A program made the position numbers and the translations under genes. The notes under the pieces were generated by a model. It was given only the letters and a program-made list of their open reading frames with translations, made no database searches and was not told where the DNA came from. This document shows, piece after piece, positions 27,614 to 36,678 of a stretch of DNA of 64,000 nucleotides (within the stretch, counting starts at the first letter, position 1; every line of letters begins with the position of its first letter). The stretch is from Ekhidna sp964289745 (lineage in GTDB: Bacteria > Bacteroidota > Bacteroidia > Cytophagales > Cyclobacteriaceae). The stretch lies in assembly GCA_964289745.1 (NCBI GenBank), contig CAXYMM010000001.1, positions 558,001 to 622,000 of the forward strand, read 5' to 3'.

Positions 27614-27795
27614 TCCTTTTGTTTTCCTGGTCCGATTAGATTAGTAGTGAGTAAGATCGCAATGCCAAAAGCCATAATAAGATAAATCCACTTCGTATCT
27701 CCATCCTTGTAGGTCTTGATGGTGTACCAAATACTAAGAATAAGGGTAAGCATTACTCCTGAAAAGGCTAAAAAACGCATCATTTTTATATCCAT
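27610..27795 (-). CDS. Small two-helix membrane protein of unknown function
   Basis: 61 residues with two hydrophobic helices (FLAFSGVMLTLILSIWY and WIYLIMAFGIAILLTT) separated by a charged turn YKDGDTK. The composition is convincing for a membrane protein. It converges on recR with a 4-bp overlap and diverges from murF. I do not recognise a family. Confidence 0.55.
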   Translation of the reverse strand: MDIKMMRFLAFSGVMLTLILSIWYTIKTYKDGDTKWIYLIMAFGIAILLTTNLIGPGKQKD

Positions 27796-27847
27796 TTAGT
27801 AAAGATAATTCTTCTCTTGAATCGATTTGGAGAATACTTTTGTAGCG

Positions 27848-29107
27848 ATGGAAAACGTAATTGAATTTCTGTACGCTCGCTTTTTATTGAGCGATGGTGT
27901 TTCCATTGATACGCGTACTATTCAGGAGAACAATCTCTTTTTTGCTGTCTCGGGTCCAAATTTCAACGCAAACAAGTTTGCTATTAAGGCCCTAGAAAGA
28001 GGAGCTTCATATGCAGTAGTAGACGATGAGAAATATGTGGAAAATGATCGCATCATCTTGGTTCAAGATGGCTTGAAGGCTTTGCAAGATTTAGCCGTTT
28101 TTCATCGGGATCGATTTAAGAAACCCGTTATTGGCATTACCGGATCCAATGGAAAAACGACTACCAAAGAATTGGTGGCTAAAGTTCTGGAGCAGAAATA
28201 CATTATTCATTATACTCAAGGCAACTATAATAATCATATTGGTGTGCCCCTTACCCTTTTGCACATTCACCCGCAAGTAGAGATTGCCATCATTGAAATG
28301 GGAGCCAATCATGTAGGGGAAATTGCACACCTCTGCACCATGGCCAAACCTACTCACGGCCTAATTACCAATATTGGGAGAGCCCATACCGAAACCTTTG
28401 GGGGGATAGAAGGGGTTATTCGTGGTAAAAGTGAGCTATATGATTTTTTAAGAAAGACAAAAGGGCAAGTTTTTATCAATGTAGAAGACGATGTGCTAGT
28501 AAATATGTCCAAACGATTTGAAACAGCTTTACAGTATCCCCAAGGCGACTTTAAACTTGTTTCATCCAATCCAACACTCTCCATTTCACTTGCGGGAAAT
28601 AGGGCAGACACCCAAATGATAGGAAGGTATAATTTTTCAAATATGGCAGCTGCATCCGCAATTGGTAGTTATTTTGAAGTTGATGAAAAGAAAATATTGG
28701 AAGCTTTAGCTTCTTACAAACCTGAAAATGCACGTTCTCAGCTGCTGAAAAAAGGAAGTAACACCATTATATTGGATGCTTATAATGCTAATCCTGACTC
28801 TATGAAAGCAGCACTCGATAGTTTAGCTGACCATAAAGGGAAGAAACTAGCCATATTGGGGGACATGAATGAACTGGACAATCCCAATGAACAGCACCAT
28901 GAAATATTGAATCACGCAATGGAACGAGGCATTCCAGTGTTGACAATAGGTGAAAAAATAGGGGAGGTAGCCCCAGATAGTTCACACTTTGCTTCCAAGG
29001 AAGTGCTTGAAGCACACATTAAAAACTTGACATTATCTGAAACTACTGTTCTTTTGAAGGCTTCTCGTTCGATCAAGTTAGAAACAATCCTCAAATGTTT
29101 TGAATAA
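27848..29107 (+). CDS. murF: UDP-N-acetylmuramoyl-tripeptide-D-alanyl-D-alanine ligase
   Basis: Adds D-Ala-D-Ala to the muropeptide precursor. Mur-ligase marks: ATP site GITGSNGKTTTKEL, the NIGRAHTETFG segment, and the C-terminal LDAYNANPDSMKAAL with GDMNEL. I take the ATG at 27848 (419 residues), not the upstream TTG that would add seven residues. It overlaps the next start by one base. Full length and intact. Confidence 0.94.
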   Translation: MENVIEFLYARFLLSDGVSIDTRTIQENNLFFAVSGPNFNANKFAIKALERGASYAVVDDEKYVENDRIILVQDGLKALQDLAVFHRDRFKKPVIGITGSNGKTTTKELVAKVLEQKYIIHYTQGNYNNHIGVPLTLLHIHPQVEIAIIEMGANHVGEIAHLCTMAKPTHGLITNIGRAHTETFGGIEGVIRGKSELYDFLRKTKGQVFINVEDDVLVNMSKRFETALQYPQGDFKLVSSNPTLSISLAGNRADTQMIGRYNFSNMAAASAIGSYFEVDEKKILEALASYKPENARSQLLKKGSNTIILDAYNANPDSMKAALDSLADHKGKKLAILGDMNELDNPNEQHHEILNHAMERGIPVLTIGEKIGEVAPDSSHFASKEVLEAHIKNLTLSETTVLLKASRSIKLETILKCFE

Positions 29108-29766
29108 TGGATATGCAATTCACCCTTGATTTTTTAAAAGATTTAGCTCAAAATAATCACAAAGATTGGATGGATGGGCATAAGAAACGATACCTTGAGG
29201 CGAAGCAACAAGTTATTGAGTTGGTTTCGGAAGTACTTAACGAGATTGCCAAATTTGATTCGAGTATCAGCGAGCTTGAACCAAAAAAAACACTCTTTCG
29301 TATCAATAGGGATATCCGCTTTAGTAAAAACAAAGACCCATACAAGACTAACTTTGGTGCTTTCCTGGTAAAGGGGGGTAAAAACTCAGGAAATCCTGGG
29401 TACTACCTGCATCTTCAGCCTGGTAATAACTTTCTTGGAGGGGGTATATACTATCCGCAAAGCAATGTATTAGCAAAGGTGAGACAGGAGATAGATTATA
29501 ATGGAGAGAGGCTACGTAGTATCATCGATAGTAAGGCATTCAAAGAAGTATATGACGAACCATATGGCGCAGATCGGCTGAAGACGGCTCCCAAAGGATA
29601 CCCGAAAGATCATGAAAACGCGCACTTGCTACAGTTGAAACATTACGTATTCATGAGAAATGTCTCCGATAGAGAAGCTACCTCAAAAGGCTTTATCTCT
29701 AAAATTTCAAATTATTTTAAAATACTTCATCCCTTCAATCAATTTTTAGCACAAGCATTGGACTAA
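29107..29766 (+). CDS. DUF2461 domain protein
   Basis: A 219-residue cytosolic protein of the DUF2461/TIGR02453 family. The signature is the DWMDGHKKRYLEAKQQ helix, then LFRINRDIRFSKNKDPYKTN and the GYYLHLQPGNNFLGGGIYYP strand pair. The biochemical role of the family is unknown. Its ATG shares one base with the murF stop, so it is expressed with murF. Confidence 0.88.
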   Translation: MDMQFTLDFLKDLAQNNHKDWMDGHKKRYLEAKQQVIELVSEVLNEIAKFDSSISELEPKKTLFRINRDIRFSKNKDPYKTNFGAFLVKGGKNSGNPGYYLHLQPGNNFLGGGIYYPQSNVLAKVRQEIDYNGERLRSIIDSKAFKEVYDEPYGADRLKTAPKGYPKDHENAHLLQLKHYVFMRNVSDREATSKGFISKISNYFKILHPFNQFLAQALD

Positions 29767-29831
29767 AATATTTCAGAAAAGTGCTTGCCCAAACAATTAA
29801 GAAAACTATTTTTGAAATCCTTTTTAAAAAA

Positions 29832-29906
29832 GGGCTCTTAGCTCAGTTGGTTCAGAGCACCTGCCTTACAAGCAGGGGGTCACTGGTTCGAATCCAGTAG
29901 GGCCCA
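29832..29906 (+). tRNA. tRNA-Val (anticodon UAC)
   Basis: A full cloverleaf: acceptor GGGCTCT pairing with AGGGCCC, D-arm GCTC/GAGC, anticodon stem CCTGC/GCAGG with loop CTTACAA (anticodon TAC at 29867-29869), a T-arm CTGG/CCAG with TTCGAAT loop and discriminator A. No CCA is encoded. It follows a DUF2461 gene and is followed by a strong hairpin. Confidence 0.95.
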
Positions 29907-29917
29907 CATCGGTCATC

Positions 29918-29957
29918 AAGCACCTACGATGTGAAAACTGTAGGTGCTTTCTATTTG
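29918..29957 (+). terminator. Terminator after tRNA-Val
   Basis: AAGCACCTAC and GTAGGTGCTT form a perfect 10-bp stem around a 12-base loop, followed by TCTATTTG. The spacing of 12 bases after the tRNA fits tRNA transcript termination. Confidence 0.7.
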
Positions 29958-30448
29958 TAAACAATGATGATTGAAGAATGAAATTATTTCAACTTAATTA
30001 AAATGACAATCCAAAAAACATTAATGGAGATTTGCAAAAGAAATTTTCCTTCAGAAATGTAGTCAAGTCTTAAAAAAAGAGGGTTTGTGTAAGTACTTTC
30101 AAAAAATATTTTTAATAATTAAAGGGGTGTATTTTTTGGGTCGGTGTGAAATATTAAAGACCATAAACCCTTGATTAAAATTTTATCAGACGGAGGAAGA
30201 AGAGCCTCTAAGGGGCAATGCCTTTCAGTGGAGTTGTGGTAATGGCTTTGAATCTGTAAACGGTTTTACCCCTCAAAGAAGCTTTTTGTTGGTTAGGAAT
30301 ATTCTTGAATAGGTATTCACCGCCTTCGACAAGCTAACCCTTGATAGCCCTTTTTCATTGCGGATGCAGCATTTAATCGGTAAAACAAATTGTACCCTAA
30401 AAGAATAGGTACGCACCAGTCGAAAAAAATATGATTTTTTTTAATTTA
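29958..30448. other. Non-coding stretch before the phase-variable lipoprotein
   Basis: About 490 bp with no supported gene. It is AT-rich and separates tRNA-Val from the promoter of the lipoprotein gene. I see no clear repeat, tRNA or mobile-element end in it. Confidence 0.5.
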
Positions 30449-30480
30449 TTTGGAAGTACGATCCAATACCCTTATTCTTG
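30449..30480 (+). promoter_or_regulatory. Predicted promoter of lipoprotein paralog 1
   Basis: TTTG at 30449-30452 and TATTCTTG at 30473-30480 with a 20-base spacer fit the Bacteroidota TTTG / TAnnTTTG promoter with one mismatch. The same two boxes with the same spacing and near-identical intervening bases (GATCCAATACC) stand before paralog 2. The first ATG is 25 bases further on, so the pentanucleotide tract lies inside the transcript, not in the promoter. Confidence 0.6.
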
Positions 30481-30553
30481 TGCCTTAATCTAAATCCTAA
30501 AAAAGATGATACACTCTATAAAAATGACCCACTTAAATCTAAATTTTAAATTT

Positions 30554-32409
30554 ATGGATAATCAAATCAAATCAAATCAAATCAAATCAAATCAAATCAA
30601 ATCAAATCAAATCAAATCAAATCAAATCAAATCAAATCAAATCAAATCAAATCAAATCAAATCAAATCAAATCAAATCAAATCAAATCAAATCAAATCAA
30701 ATCAAATCAAATCAAATCAAATCAAATCAAAAACCCTTCTACTCGCTACCCTATGCGCAGTTGCCATCTTATGGGGTTGCAAAGGCGATGAACCCGTTAC
30801 CCCTAAAGTAGAGGCCGACTTTACCCTTACCTTCGGTTCAAAAGGGGCGGTAACCTTTAAAAACGCTTCTAAAAATGCGACCAGCTATGCGTGGGACTTT
30901 GGAGATGAAAACACTTCAAAAGACGAAAACCCCACCCATACCTATACAAAAGACGGCACCTATACGATAAAGCTCACCGCCACGAATGCAGGCGGATCAG
31001 CTGAGAAAACAAGAACGGTAACCATTTCCCTAGAAGGAACGAGTACCCAATTAATTGCGAATTTTACCTTTGCGGTAGATGAAAAAATGGCAGGTAAAGT
31101 AACGTTTACCAACACGTCTGAAGGTGCGACTAGCTACGCTTGGGACTTTGGCGATGGAAACAAAGCCACCGAAGAAAACCCCGACCATACCTACGCTAAA
31201 AATGACACCTATACGGTAAAGCTCACCGCTACGAATGCAGGCGGCGGATCGGATAACATAACGAAAGAGGTGAAAATTACCAATTCGGGAATTACGTCCA
31301 TCGACATAGCGGATTTGACTCAATTAGTGCTGCCGAAAAACAGCCCTAACGGCGTGGTTATTTGGAAGCTAGCGGCGACCGTAGCCAATACCGATGAAAC
31401 GCCGGTTTATTCGATTACAAGCCAAAACCCAGCAGGTGCCATTGCTTTAGACGGAAATAAAATGATGCTGGCCGACACAAGTGCCTTTGATTATGCGACG
31501 AATACGAAGCTCACGGGAGAAATTCAAGCGACAGCAGGGAGCGCAACGGCAACGGCAGCATTTACGATTTCCATAACGGACGGTGCGGGAATTTACATCC
31601 CCGATGCCAACTTCAAAGCGGTATTACTCAAGAATACAGCCCTCAACACCGATGAAGACAAGGAGGAAATTTCCGTAGCGGAAGCCCAAGCATATAAAGG
31701 TGGAATTGATGGAAGTAAGCAAGGCATTACAGACGCTATCGGAATTGAATATTTTACAAATATTACTGTTTTTATATCCAATACTAATGACTTAACAGAC
31801 ATAGATGTTTCGAACAACACCGCACTTACTAACCTTGATTTAAGTCAAAACCAATTAAGATCACTAGATGTTTCTAATAACACAAAACTTATTTTCCTAA
31901 AAGTACCTAGAAACAATCTAAAAGAAATAGATATTTCTAACAATAGAGCACTTACTAATCTAGATGTACAAGCTAACAATTTAACAGCACTCAATGTTTC
32001 TCAAAATAAAGCACTTAAACGCTTAAGTGTAAATGAAAACGATCTAATGGCACTGGATGTTTCTAAAAATATATCACTTACTCACCTACTTGTACAGGAT
32101 AATAATTTAACAGATATTGATGTTTCTCTAAATAAAGCGCTTAAACAGCTTTGGTTATCTTCAAATGCATTAACAGACATAGATGTTTCTAACAATACAG
32201 AGCTTTTTATTCTTTTTTTAAATAAAAATGCCTTAACAAAGGTTAACCTAGCGAATGGCCATAACATGAAGCTTACGAATTTGATCTTGACAGAAAATCC
32301 TAATCTAACCTGTGTGCAAGTGGATGATCCGTCAGCTATTCCATCAGTGTGGGAGGGGAAATACGATAAAGACAAAGTAACCTTTCAAACCGAAGCGTGT
32401 AGTAATTAA
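30554..32409 (+). CDS. PKD-LRR surface lipoprotein, paralog 1, out of frame in this sequence (phase OFF)
   Basis: After the repeat tract, the frame from 30730 reads a lipoprotein signal (KTLLLATLCAVAILWGC then KGDEP) and two PKD domains with YAWDFGD cores (about 30810-31290). A cadherin-like stretch follows, then a YIPDANFKAVL entry and seven 21-residue leucine-rich repeats (IDVSNNTALTNLDLSQN type). The end, LTCVQVDDPS and TEACSN, is shared with its paralogs. All upstream ATGs (30506, 30524, 30554) are in one frame, but 34 ATCAA units put that frame out by one step, so translation from them stops at 30811. Thirty-three or thirty-six units would give about 616-621 residues. Acidic residues after the cysteine suggest surface export. 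The start choice among the three ATGs is open. Confidence 0.75.
30561..30730 (+). repeat. Simple sequence repeat, 34 perfect ATCAA units
   Basis: 170 bp of perfect pentanucleotide repeat between the ATG codons and the signal peptide of lipoprotein paralog 1. Because the unit is five bases, each gain or loss shifts the frame. In every forward frame the tract encodes the same stop-free IKSNQ cycle, so only the unit count decides which downstream frame is read. With 34 units the ATG frame and the lipoprotein frame do not match. Confidence 0.97.
31795..32235 (+). repeat. Seven 63-bp leucine-rich-repeat DNA units (paralog 1)
   Basis: Units begin at 31795, 31858, 31921, 31984, 32047, 32110 and 32173, each with the ATAGATGTTTCT-type core that encodes (I/L)DVS. 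The exact 63-base period (21 residues) makes unit gain or loss frame-neutral, so repeat number can drift while the frame is kept. Confidence 0.85.
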
Positions 32410-32418
32410 AAAAACGCA

Positions 32419-32463
32419 TCACCGGCCTAGGCTCTGTAAGGGGTTTGGGCTAGGTGTTTTTTC
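32419..32463 (+). terminator. Possible terminator after lipoprotein paralog 1
   Basis: CCTAG and CTAGG flank a 19-base loop, followed by a run of six T. The arm is an eroded version of the perfect hairpin that follows paralog 3, so terminator strength is uncertain. Confidence 0.4.
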
Positions 32464-32624
32464 TTTTGTGTGCGTTTTGTTTTATCAGGAGTAGGAGGCA
32501 GCCAGCTTTTGCTCCACCGATTTTTTGGTGCTTTTCGTAGCCGAGATATCCACCATAAGAAAAACCTTTCTCACGCTTAGAATGGAAGCATGGAAAGGTC
32601 TACGTTGCCTCCCGTTAGGACTAT

Positions 32625-33141
32625 GCCCACCCAGTCATGATTTTCATCATAGCCTCTATTGAGTTCATGTTGAAATATGGAAAACTCCACCACCCCCAAA
32701 GGTCAGAGTTGAGTTTCCAACATGGCAACCCAAATAGCTAGAAATATTTACTATTGAATGCTACTAATTGGGGGTGGCTTTGAGGTGAACTACTTTTTAA
32801 TGTAAGGTTTATTATATGATGTGCTTTTTAATGATATTGAAAGCTTACAAGACTGGTTAGTTTTGAAGAGGATTCTAATGAAAAGGTTCATAAAAAAAGG
32901 AGACTTAGGTATCAAAAAGGATTGTTTTGAAGCATCATTAACTCAGGTAAATCATTTATTCATTTTTCGGAATGTGAGGTTCACTCTCGCATCGTGTAAT
33001 TTTTTTGTGAATGGCAATCGGTGCAACCAGTTTTTTTGAGTGACGCCTTTCATAACCAGTAGGCTTCCATGCTCTAGCCAAATTTCGACTTTCTCTTTTG
33101 TCTCTTTATTCTTGAATGCAAACTTTCGTTCGGAGCCAAAA
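32625..33141. repeat. Long direct repeat, left copy (alkB 3' end and flank)
   Basis: This 517 bp matches 36995-37513 almost base for base, with a few substitutions and small indels, in the same orientation. It contains about 330 bp downstream of alkB plus the last 190 bp of alkB. Identity ends sharply at the CCAAAA after CGGAG, where the truncated YcaO gene begins. A non-gene plus-strand frame (VLFNDIESLQDWLVLKRILM) is shared by both copies but is unrecognised. Confidence 0.93.
32952..33141 (-). pseudogene. alkB 3' fragment
   Basis: The last 63 codons of an AlkB-type dioxygenase, matching 37324-37513 of the intact gene next door. It has the C-terminal R-V-N-L-T-F-R segment but no start, no HxD iron site and no upstream half. 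It was created by the duplication that brackets the cargo segment and cannot make a working enzyme. Confidence 0.85.
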
Positions 33142-33453
33142 ATTAAAATAGAGGGAGAATTAGCTAGATTTCTTGATGATTTTCTTCCAGGTGATTATGA
33201 ACCACACTTTCTAGATATTACATATGATTTAAAAACACCAACTGTATTTGGGTTCTGTTTCGGTGAAAGTGATTTTGGGAAATATGTTGTTGTAGGAACT
33301 GCTTCGAGAAGTACCTACTCGGAAGCAATAAAGAAAGTGATTAAAGAAATGGGGCAAGGCGTATCCTATTTAAGATTTCAACTGGAGCAGCTTAAAGATT
33401 GGATTTTCTCTAAAACCTTTACCCCACCCGTATGTCTTGGTCAGAAACGTTAA
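33142..33453 (+). pseudogene. Truncated YcaO-domain (azoline-type cyclodehydratase-like) gene, C-terminal part
   Basis: From the repeat junction the frame reads KIEGELARFLDDFLPGDYE, then ITYDLKTPTVFGFCF, FGKYVVVGTASRSTYSEAIK and KVIKEMGQGVSYLRFQ. This is the ATP-site end of YcaO proteins: the T/D-L-x-x-P-V strand, the VG-x-A-x-R/D segment, and the EAIxKAxxE-xxQ helix. The first ~300 residues are missing, cut off exactly at the edge of the 517 bp repeat. YcaO enzymes make azoline or thioamide groups in ribosomal peptides. It overlaps the next gene by about 17-22 bp, implying it once headed that operon. The call rests on motif reading alone. Confidence 0.6.
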
Positions 33454-33808
33454 TAGTCGTCTTAAGTCGATTATTTTTTTAGCAGCAGGCTTTTTATCAA
33501 CTTCATTGCTATTTCTTTTTTCATGGAATTTCAACTTTTGGAATAATAAGTATATTTATTTTGGGTTTTGTATGGAATTAATCATTGAAACCAATCCAAT
33601 CTATTCCGACTTTGTTCTTTTGAAACAGCAATCTAATGTTGTTTTAAAAGAAACAAATAGAAGAAATTACCTAGATCAATATATTAATCATCAAGCAAAT
33701 TACTTTAGAGGCGAATACTTCTTTACACCTTTATGGTATTTGCACTTTATTATTTGGGGTTCAATAATTATTTTTTTATTTTCAAATACTTTATTTATAC
33801 AATTATGA
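33437..33808 (+). CDS. Small membrane protein of unknown function in the cargo operon
   Basis: About 123 residues from a TTG, with hydrophobic segments IIFLAAGFLSTSLLFLFSW and a C-terminal YLHFIIWGSIIIFLFS. Its stop overlaps the next ATG (ATGA), so it is a real coupled gene. The only ATG (33432, MSWSETLIVVLSRLFF) is in another frame and meets a stop right after a seven-T run at 33474-33480. One extra T would join it to the rest. Either TTG is used or the T-run is a frameshift site or sequencing error. There is no known family. Confidence 0.5.
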   Translation: MVRNVNSRLKSIIFLAAGFLSTSLLFLFSWNFNFWNNKYIYFGFCMELIIETNPIYSDFVLLKQQSNVVLKETNRRNYLDQYINHQANYFRGEYFFTPLWYLHFIIWGSIIIFLFSNTLFIQL

Positions 33809-34527
33809 AAAAACTTATTCTATTAATTTTTGTGATCAACACATTTCATCTCTTCGCTCAGAATGAAATTGACGAAATTATTTATCGAGGATATCTTAAA
33901 GCTGACCTAAAAAAATTGGCTGCTCCTCTCGATAAAGTAGCATTTAAAGATTTAATCAAATCGCAGGATACAGATGAATTATATCAGTATCTTGAACTAA
34001 GTTATGTTCTTTTATCAAGCACATTAACATATGAAGATGAAGTTACTTTTTCAAAGTATGTCGATAATACAGTTGAGCTAGCAGAAAGAATCTTGGAAGT
34101 TGATAAAGAACACGCTAAAGCTATGTCAATCCTCTCTGGGGTATATGGTCTTAAAATTGCCTATTCGCCAATGAAAGGAATGTTTATAGGTCCAAAGAGT
34201 ACTCGATATGCCGAAAAATCATATGAGACTGCCCCATCTGATCCAACTACTTTAATGATGTATGGTATTAACAAGTATAATACGCCAGGAGCTTGGGGAG
34301 GAGATATTGACAAGGCAATTGAAGTCTTCAAGGCTGCTATTTCATACTATGAAGAGAAAGAAAAAACCTCCAATAACTGGAAATATTTAAACTCATTGGC
34401 TTGGTTAGGATTAGCCTACGAAGAAAAGAAGGAGTACGGTTTGGCTGAATCGGCTTATAATAAGTCAATCGAAACTGAACCTGATTTTGAGTGGGGAATT
34501 CACCTTTTAGAAGCCATTGGTGACTAA
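33805..34527 (+). CDS. Exported TPR-containing protein
   Basis: 240 residues with a signal peptide MKKLILLIFVINTFHLFAQ, cleaved before NEIDE. Helical repeats follow: AERILEVDKEHAKAMSILSG, KSYETAPSDPTTLMMYGI, and WLGLAYEEKKEYGLAESAYN, the last a clear TPR. The ATG at 33805 overlaps the upstream stop by 4 bp, while an earlier in-frame start would bury the signal peptide. It is periplasmic or lipophilic-surface-associated by inference. It stands next to a TonB receptor, so a role in supporting transport or assembly is possible. Confidence 0.78.
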   Translation: MKKLILLIFVINTFHLFAQNEIDEIIYRGYLKADLKKLAAPLDKVAFKDLIKSQDTDELYQYLELSYVLLSSTLTYEDEVTFSKYVDNTVELAERILEVDKEHAKAMSILSGVYGLKIAYSPMKGMFIGPKSTRYAEKSYETAPSDPTTLMMYGINKYNTPGAWGGDIDKAIEVFKAAISYYEEKEKTSNNWKYLNSLAWLGLAYEEKKEYGLAESAYNKSIETEPDFEWGIHLLEAIGD

Positions 34528-36676
34528 TGATTGGTTTTTGAGATTCCTTTTTTTTCTTGGTCTGTATACTTTTATCTCGTTAGGGTTGACCTTGGCACAA
34601 AGTATCTCGATTAGTGGAAAGATAAGAGATCAGAAAACAAATGAGGTTTTGATAGGAGCCACCATCTATCCCCAAAATGACTTGAAAAAGGGGACTGTAA
34701 CAAATGTCAACGGTGACTTTGAATTAACGCTTGATAAAGCGGATCTCAGGCAACCTTTCGTAGTTTCCTATATTGGATATGAACGAATTGAAATTGACTT
34801 ATCAAATTCAAACAATAACTTGAAAATTTATCTTAACCCCTCTGAGACCAGTTTACATGAAGTTGTTGTTTTTGAGGATCGCCTTGTTTCAGAAGAATTT
34901 AGAATCGATAGAATTGAACAACTTGATATTTACAAAAACCCAATTGCTAAGGCAGACCCGATTTTAGCAGTTAATTCATTAGGCTATGCGACCACTACGG
35001 ATGAATCTGCTAATATTAGCTTAAGAGGAAGTAGTCCTGATGAAGGGGCGATTTTTTTTAATAATGTTCCTATTTATGATGCGGTAAAATTCGCTCAGTT
35101 GGATGGTGTGGGAACATTTAGCATTTTTAATAATGCTATTATCGATAATATTGAGGTTTATCCAAGTAATCCTCCAATTGAATATGGAGGAGCTACCTCT
35201 GGACTGATTTCTTTAAAAACTCAAAACGAACAGTTACCGATGAAAACACTTCACAGCTTGATTGTTTCTATGGTAGGTTCAAGTTATAACATTAATAAAT
35301 CCTTAAAAAATGAAGGATTCATCAATGCATTTGTAAACACTCAACATTCCTATTTTCTAAAAGTATTAAACCCTGATGCGCTCAGAGACTTGCCTTATTT
35401 TACTAACTCAGATCTTGGGTTTTTCTATACCACACAACTAGGGCTTAGCAATAAGGTGAATTTTTATAACTATAGCTTAACTGAGGGCTACGAGTTTATT
35501 CAAGCACATCCTTCTGCACTTCTTAAATTTGATCAGAGTAGGTGGAGAAACTTCTCAATTGTAAATTTTATCCGAAAATTAAGAAGAGGAGCGTTATCTC
35601 TTAACTTAGGGTTCAGCTACTCCAACAATGATTTTTCAGGAGGTAATCTGGATTTAAATACCAAGAATAAAGACTTGTATGCATCATTGCATTATGAAAT
35701 AGGTTTTGATAAAACGATGGTAAAGTTTGGAACTTCTTTTGATAAGAGGAAACAAGATATTTCAGGTTTAATTCCTGAATTTTCGTATGCTCGTGATATT
35801 ACACACCCTACTAATGCGATTGCTTTTGGAGAGAACATTAGAAATTTTGAAACGTATGGGTATTTAAAACATTTTTTTTCTGAGAAATTAATTGGTGCTG
35901 TCGGTTTAAGAAAAAACATACCACTATCAAATCAACCTAACTATTTAAGCTTACAATCAAATTTCAATTTTAAAATAACTTCTAAGATGGAGTTTATTTT
36001 GTCATATGGGAAATACAATAAATATGAATTCAATGGTATTGACAATGAATTAAAGGGTAGAATAGAAAGCAGTCAAATTGCTTTAGATGCAAAATTGGAA
36101 TTAAAAAGAAGTTCTTTAATAGCCGGCATCTATGGTAAAAAGTCATCTGATGCTTCCTTAAAAAACGATATTTATGGTTTTGATGCATCATTTGAGAAAT
36201 TTATTGGAAAGAAAATTAAATTGCTACTATCCATTACTTCGGTTAATTCGGAGATTAGAGATGAGGATAGAAACAAATACCCAAGCGAATATGACATCGA
36301 CTTTTTTATTAGACCAGGATTACTTTTTGAATCTAATTCGTGGTCAGTATCCATTATTAGCAATCATAGATCAGGGGTTGCTTATCTACCCCTTACGGGT
36401 ACTCGGTTTAATGAGCAATTGAATGTTTACGAACCAGAATTTGCCAGCCCTATGGATTATGAGCATCTTCCTAGGTATCATATAGTTAATTTAGCTTTAA
36501 GTAAGACTTTTTTTATCTCTGAAAAAAGCAATCTCATCGCATTTATGAATATTAATAATCTGTTTGACAGGAAGAATGTAAGAAATTTAACATATAATTA
36601 TAATTATACAACGCAAAAACAGCTATTCCTCTCCAGAAGACTGTTTTTTGTCGGATTTAACATTAATTTCTTTTAA
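34520..36676 (+). CDS. TonB-dependent outer-membrane receptor with CarboxypepD_reg plug domain
   Basis: About 718 residues from a GTG that overlaps the TPR gene by 8 bp. The signal peptide ends near LTLAQ. Residues ~30-110 form the carboxypeptidase-regulatory-like domain (SISGKIRDQKTNEVLIGATI; PFVVSYIGYERIEI), then a plug domain (ANISLRGSSPDEGAIFFNNV) and a beta-barrel ending in aromatic-rich FVGFNINFF. There is no SusD partner. The substrate is unknown; the neighbouring YcaO fragment makes a modified peptide one guess. Confidence 0.9.
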   Translation: MTNDWFLRFLFFLGLYTFISLGLTLAQSISISGKIRDQKTNEVLIGATIYPQNDLKKGTVTNVNGDFELTLDKADLRQPFVVSYIGYERIEIDLSNSNNNLKIYLNPSETSLHEVVVFEDRLVSEEFRIDRIEQLDIYKNPIAKADPILAVNSLGYATTTDESANISLRGSSPDEGAIFFNNVPIYDAVKFAQLDGVGTFSIFNNAIIDNIEVYPSNPPIEYGGATSGLISLKTQNEQLPMKTLHSLIVSMVGSSYNINKSLKNEGFINAFVNTQHSYFLKVLNPDALRDLPYFTNSDLGFFYTTQLGLSNKVNFYNYSLTEGYEFIQAHPSALLKFDQSRWRNFSIVNFIRKLRRGALSLNLGFSYSNNDFSGGNLDLNTKNKDLYASLHYEIGFDKTMVKFGTSFDKRKQDISGLIPEFSYARDITHPTNAIAFGENIRNFETYGYLKHFFSEKLIGAVGLRKNIPLSNQPNYLSLQSNFNFKITSKMEFILSYGKYNKYEFNGIDNELKGRIESSQIALDAKLELKRSSLIAGIYGKKSSDASLKNDIYGFDASFEKFIGKKIKLLLSITSVNSEIRDEDRNKYPSEYDIDFFIRPGLLFESNSWSVSIISNHRSGVAYLPLTGTRFNEQLNVYEPEFASPMDYEHLPRYHIVNLALSKTFFISEKSNLIAFMNINNLFDRKNVRNLTYNYNYTTQKQLFLSRRLFFVGFNINFF

Positions 36677-36678
36677 TG

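Noticed and set aside
30561..30730. The ATCAA tract as a CRISPR array
   Set aside because: Units are contiguous 5-mers with no spacers, no cas genes are nearby, and it lies inside a reading frame.
30506..30811. A 101-residue IKSNQ-repeat protein taken as a gene of its own
   Set aside because: It is the out-of-frame product of the phase-variable lipoprotein gene; after the tract it reads the lipoprotein signal region in the wrong frame and stops.
33040..33453. A single 137-residue protein across the repeat junction
   Set aside because: The first third is the antisense of the alkB fragment; only the part after 33142 has YcaO-like sequence, so the frame is a chance fusion.
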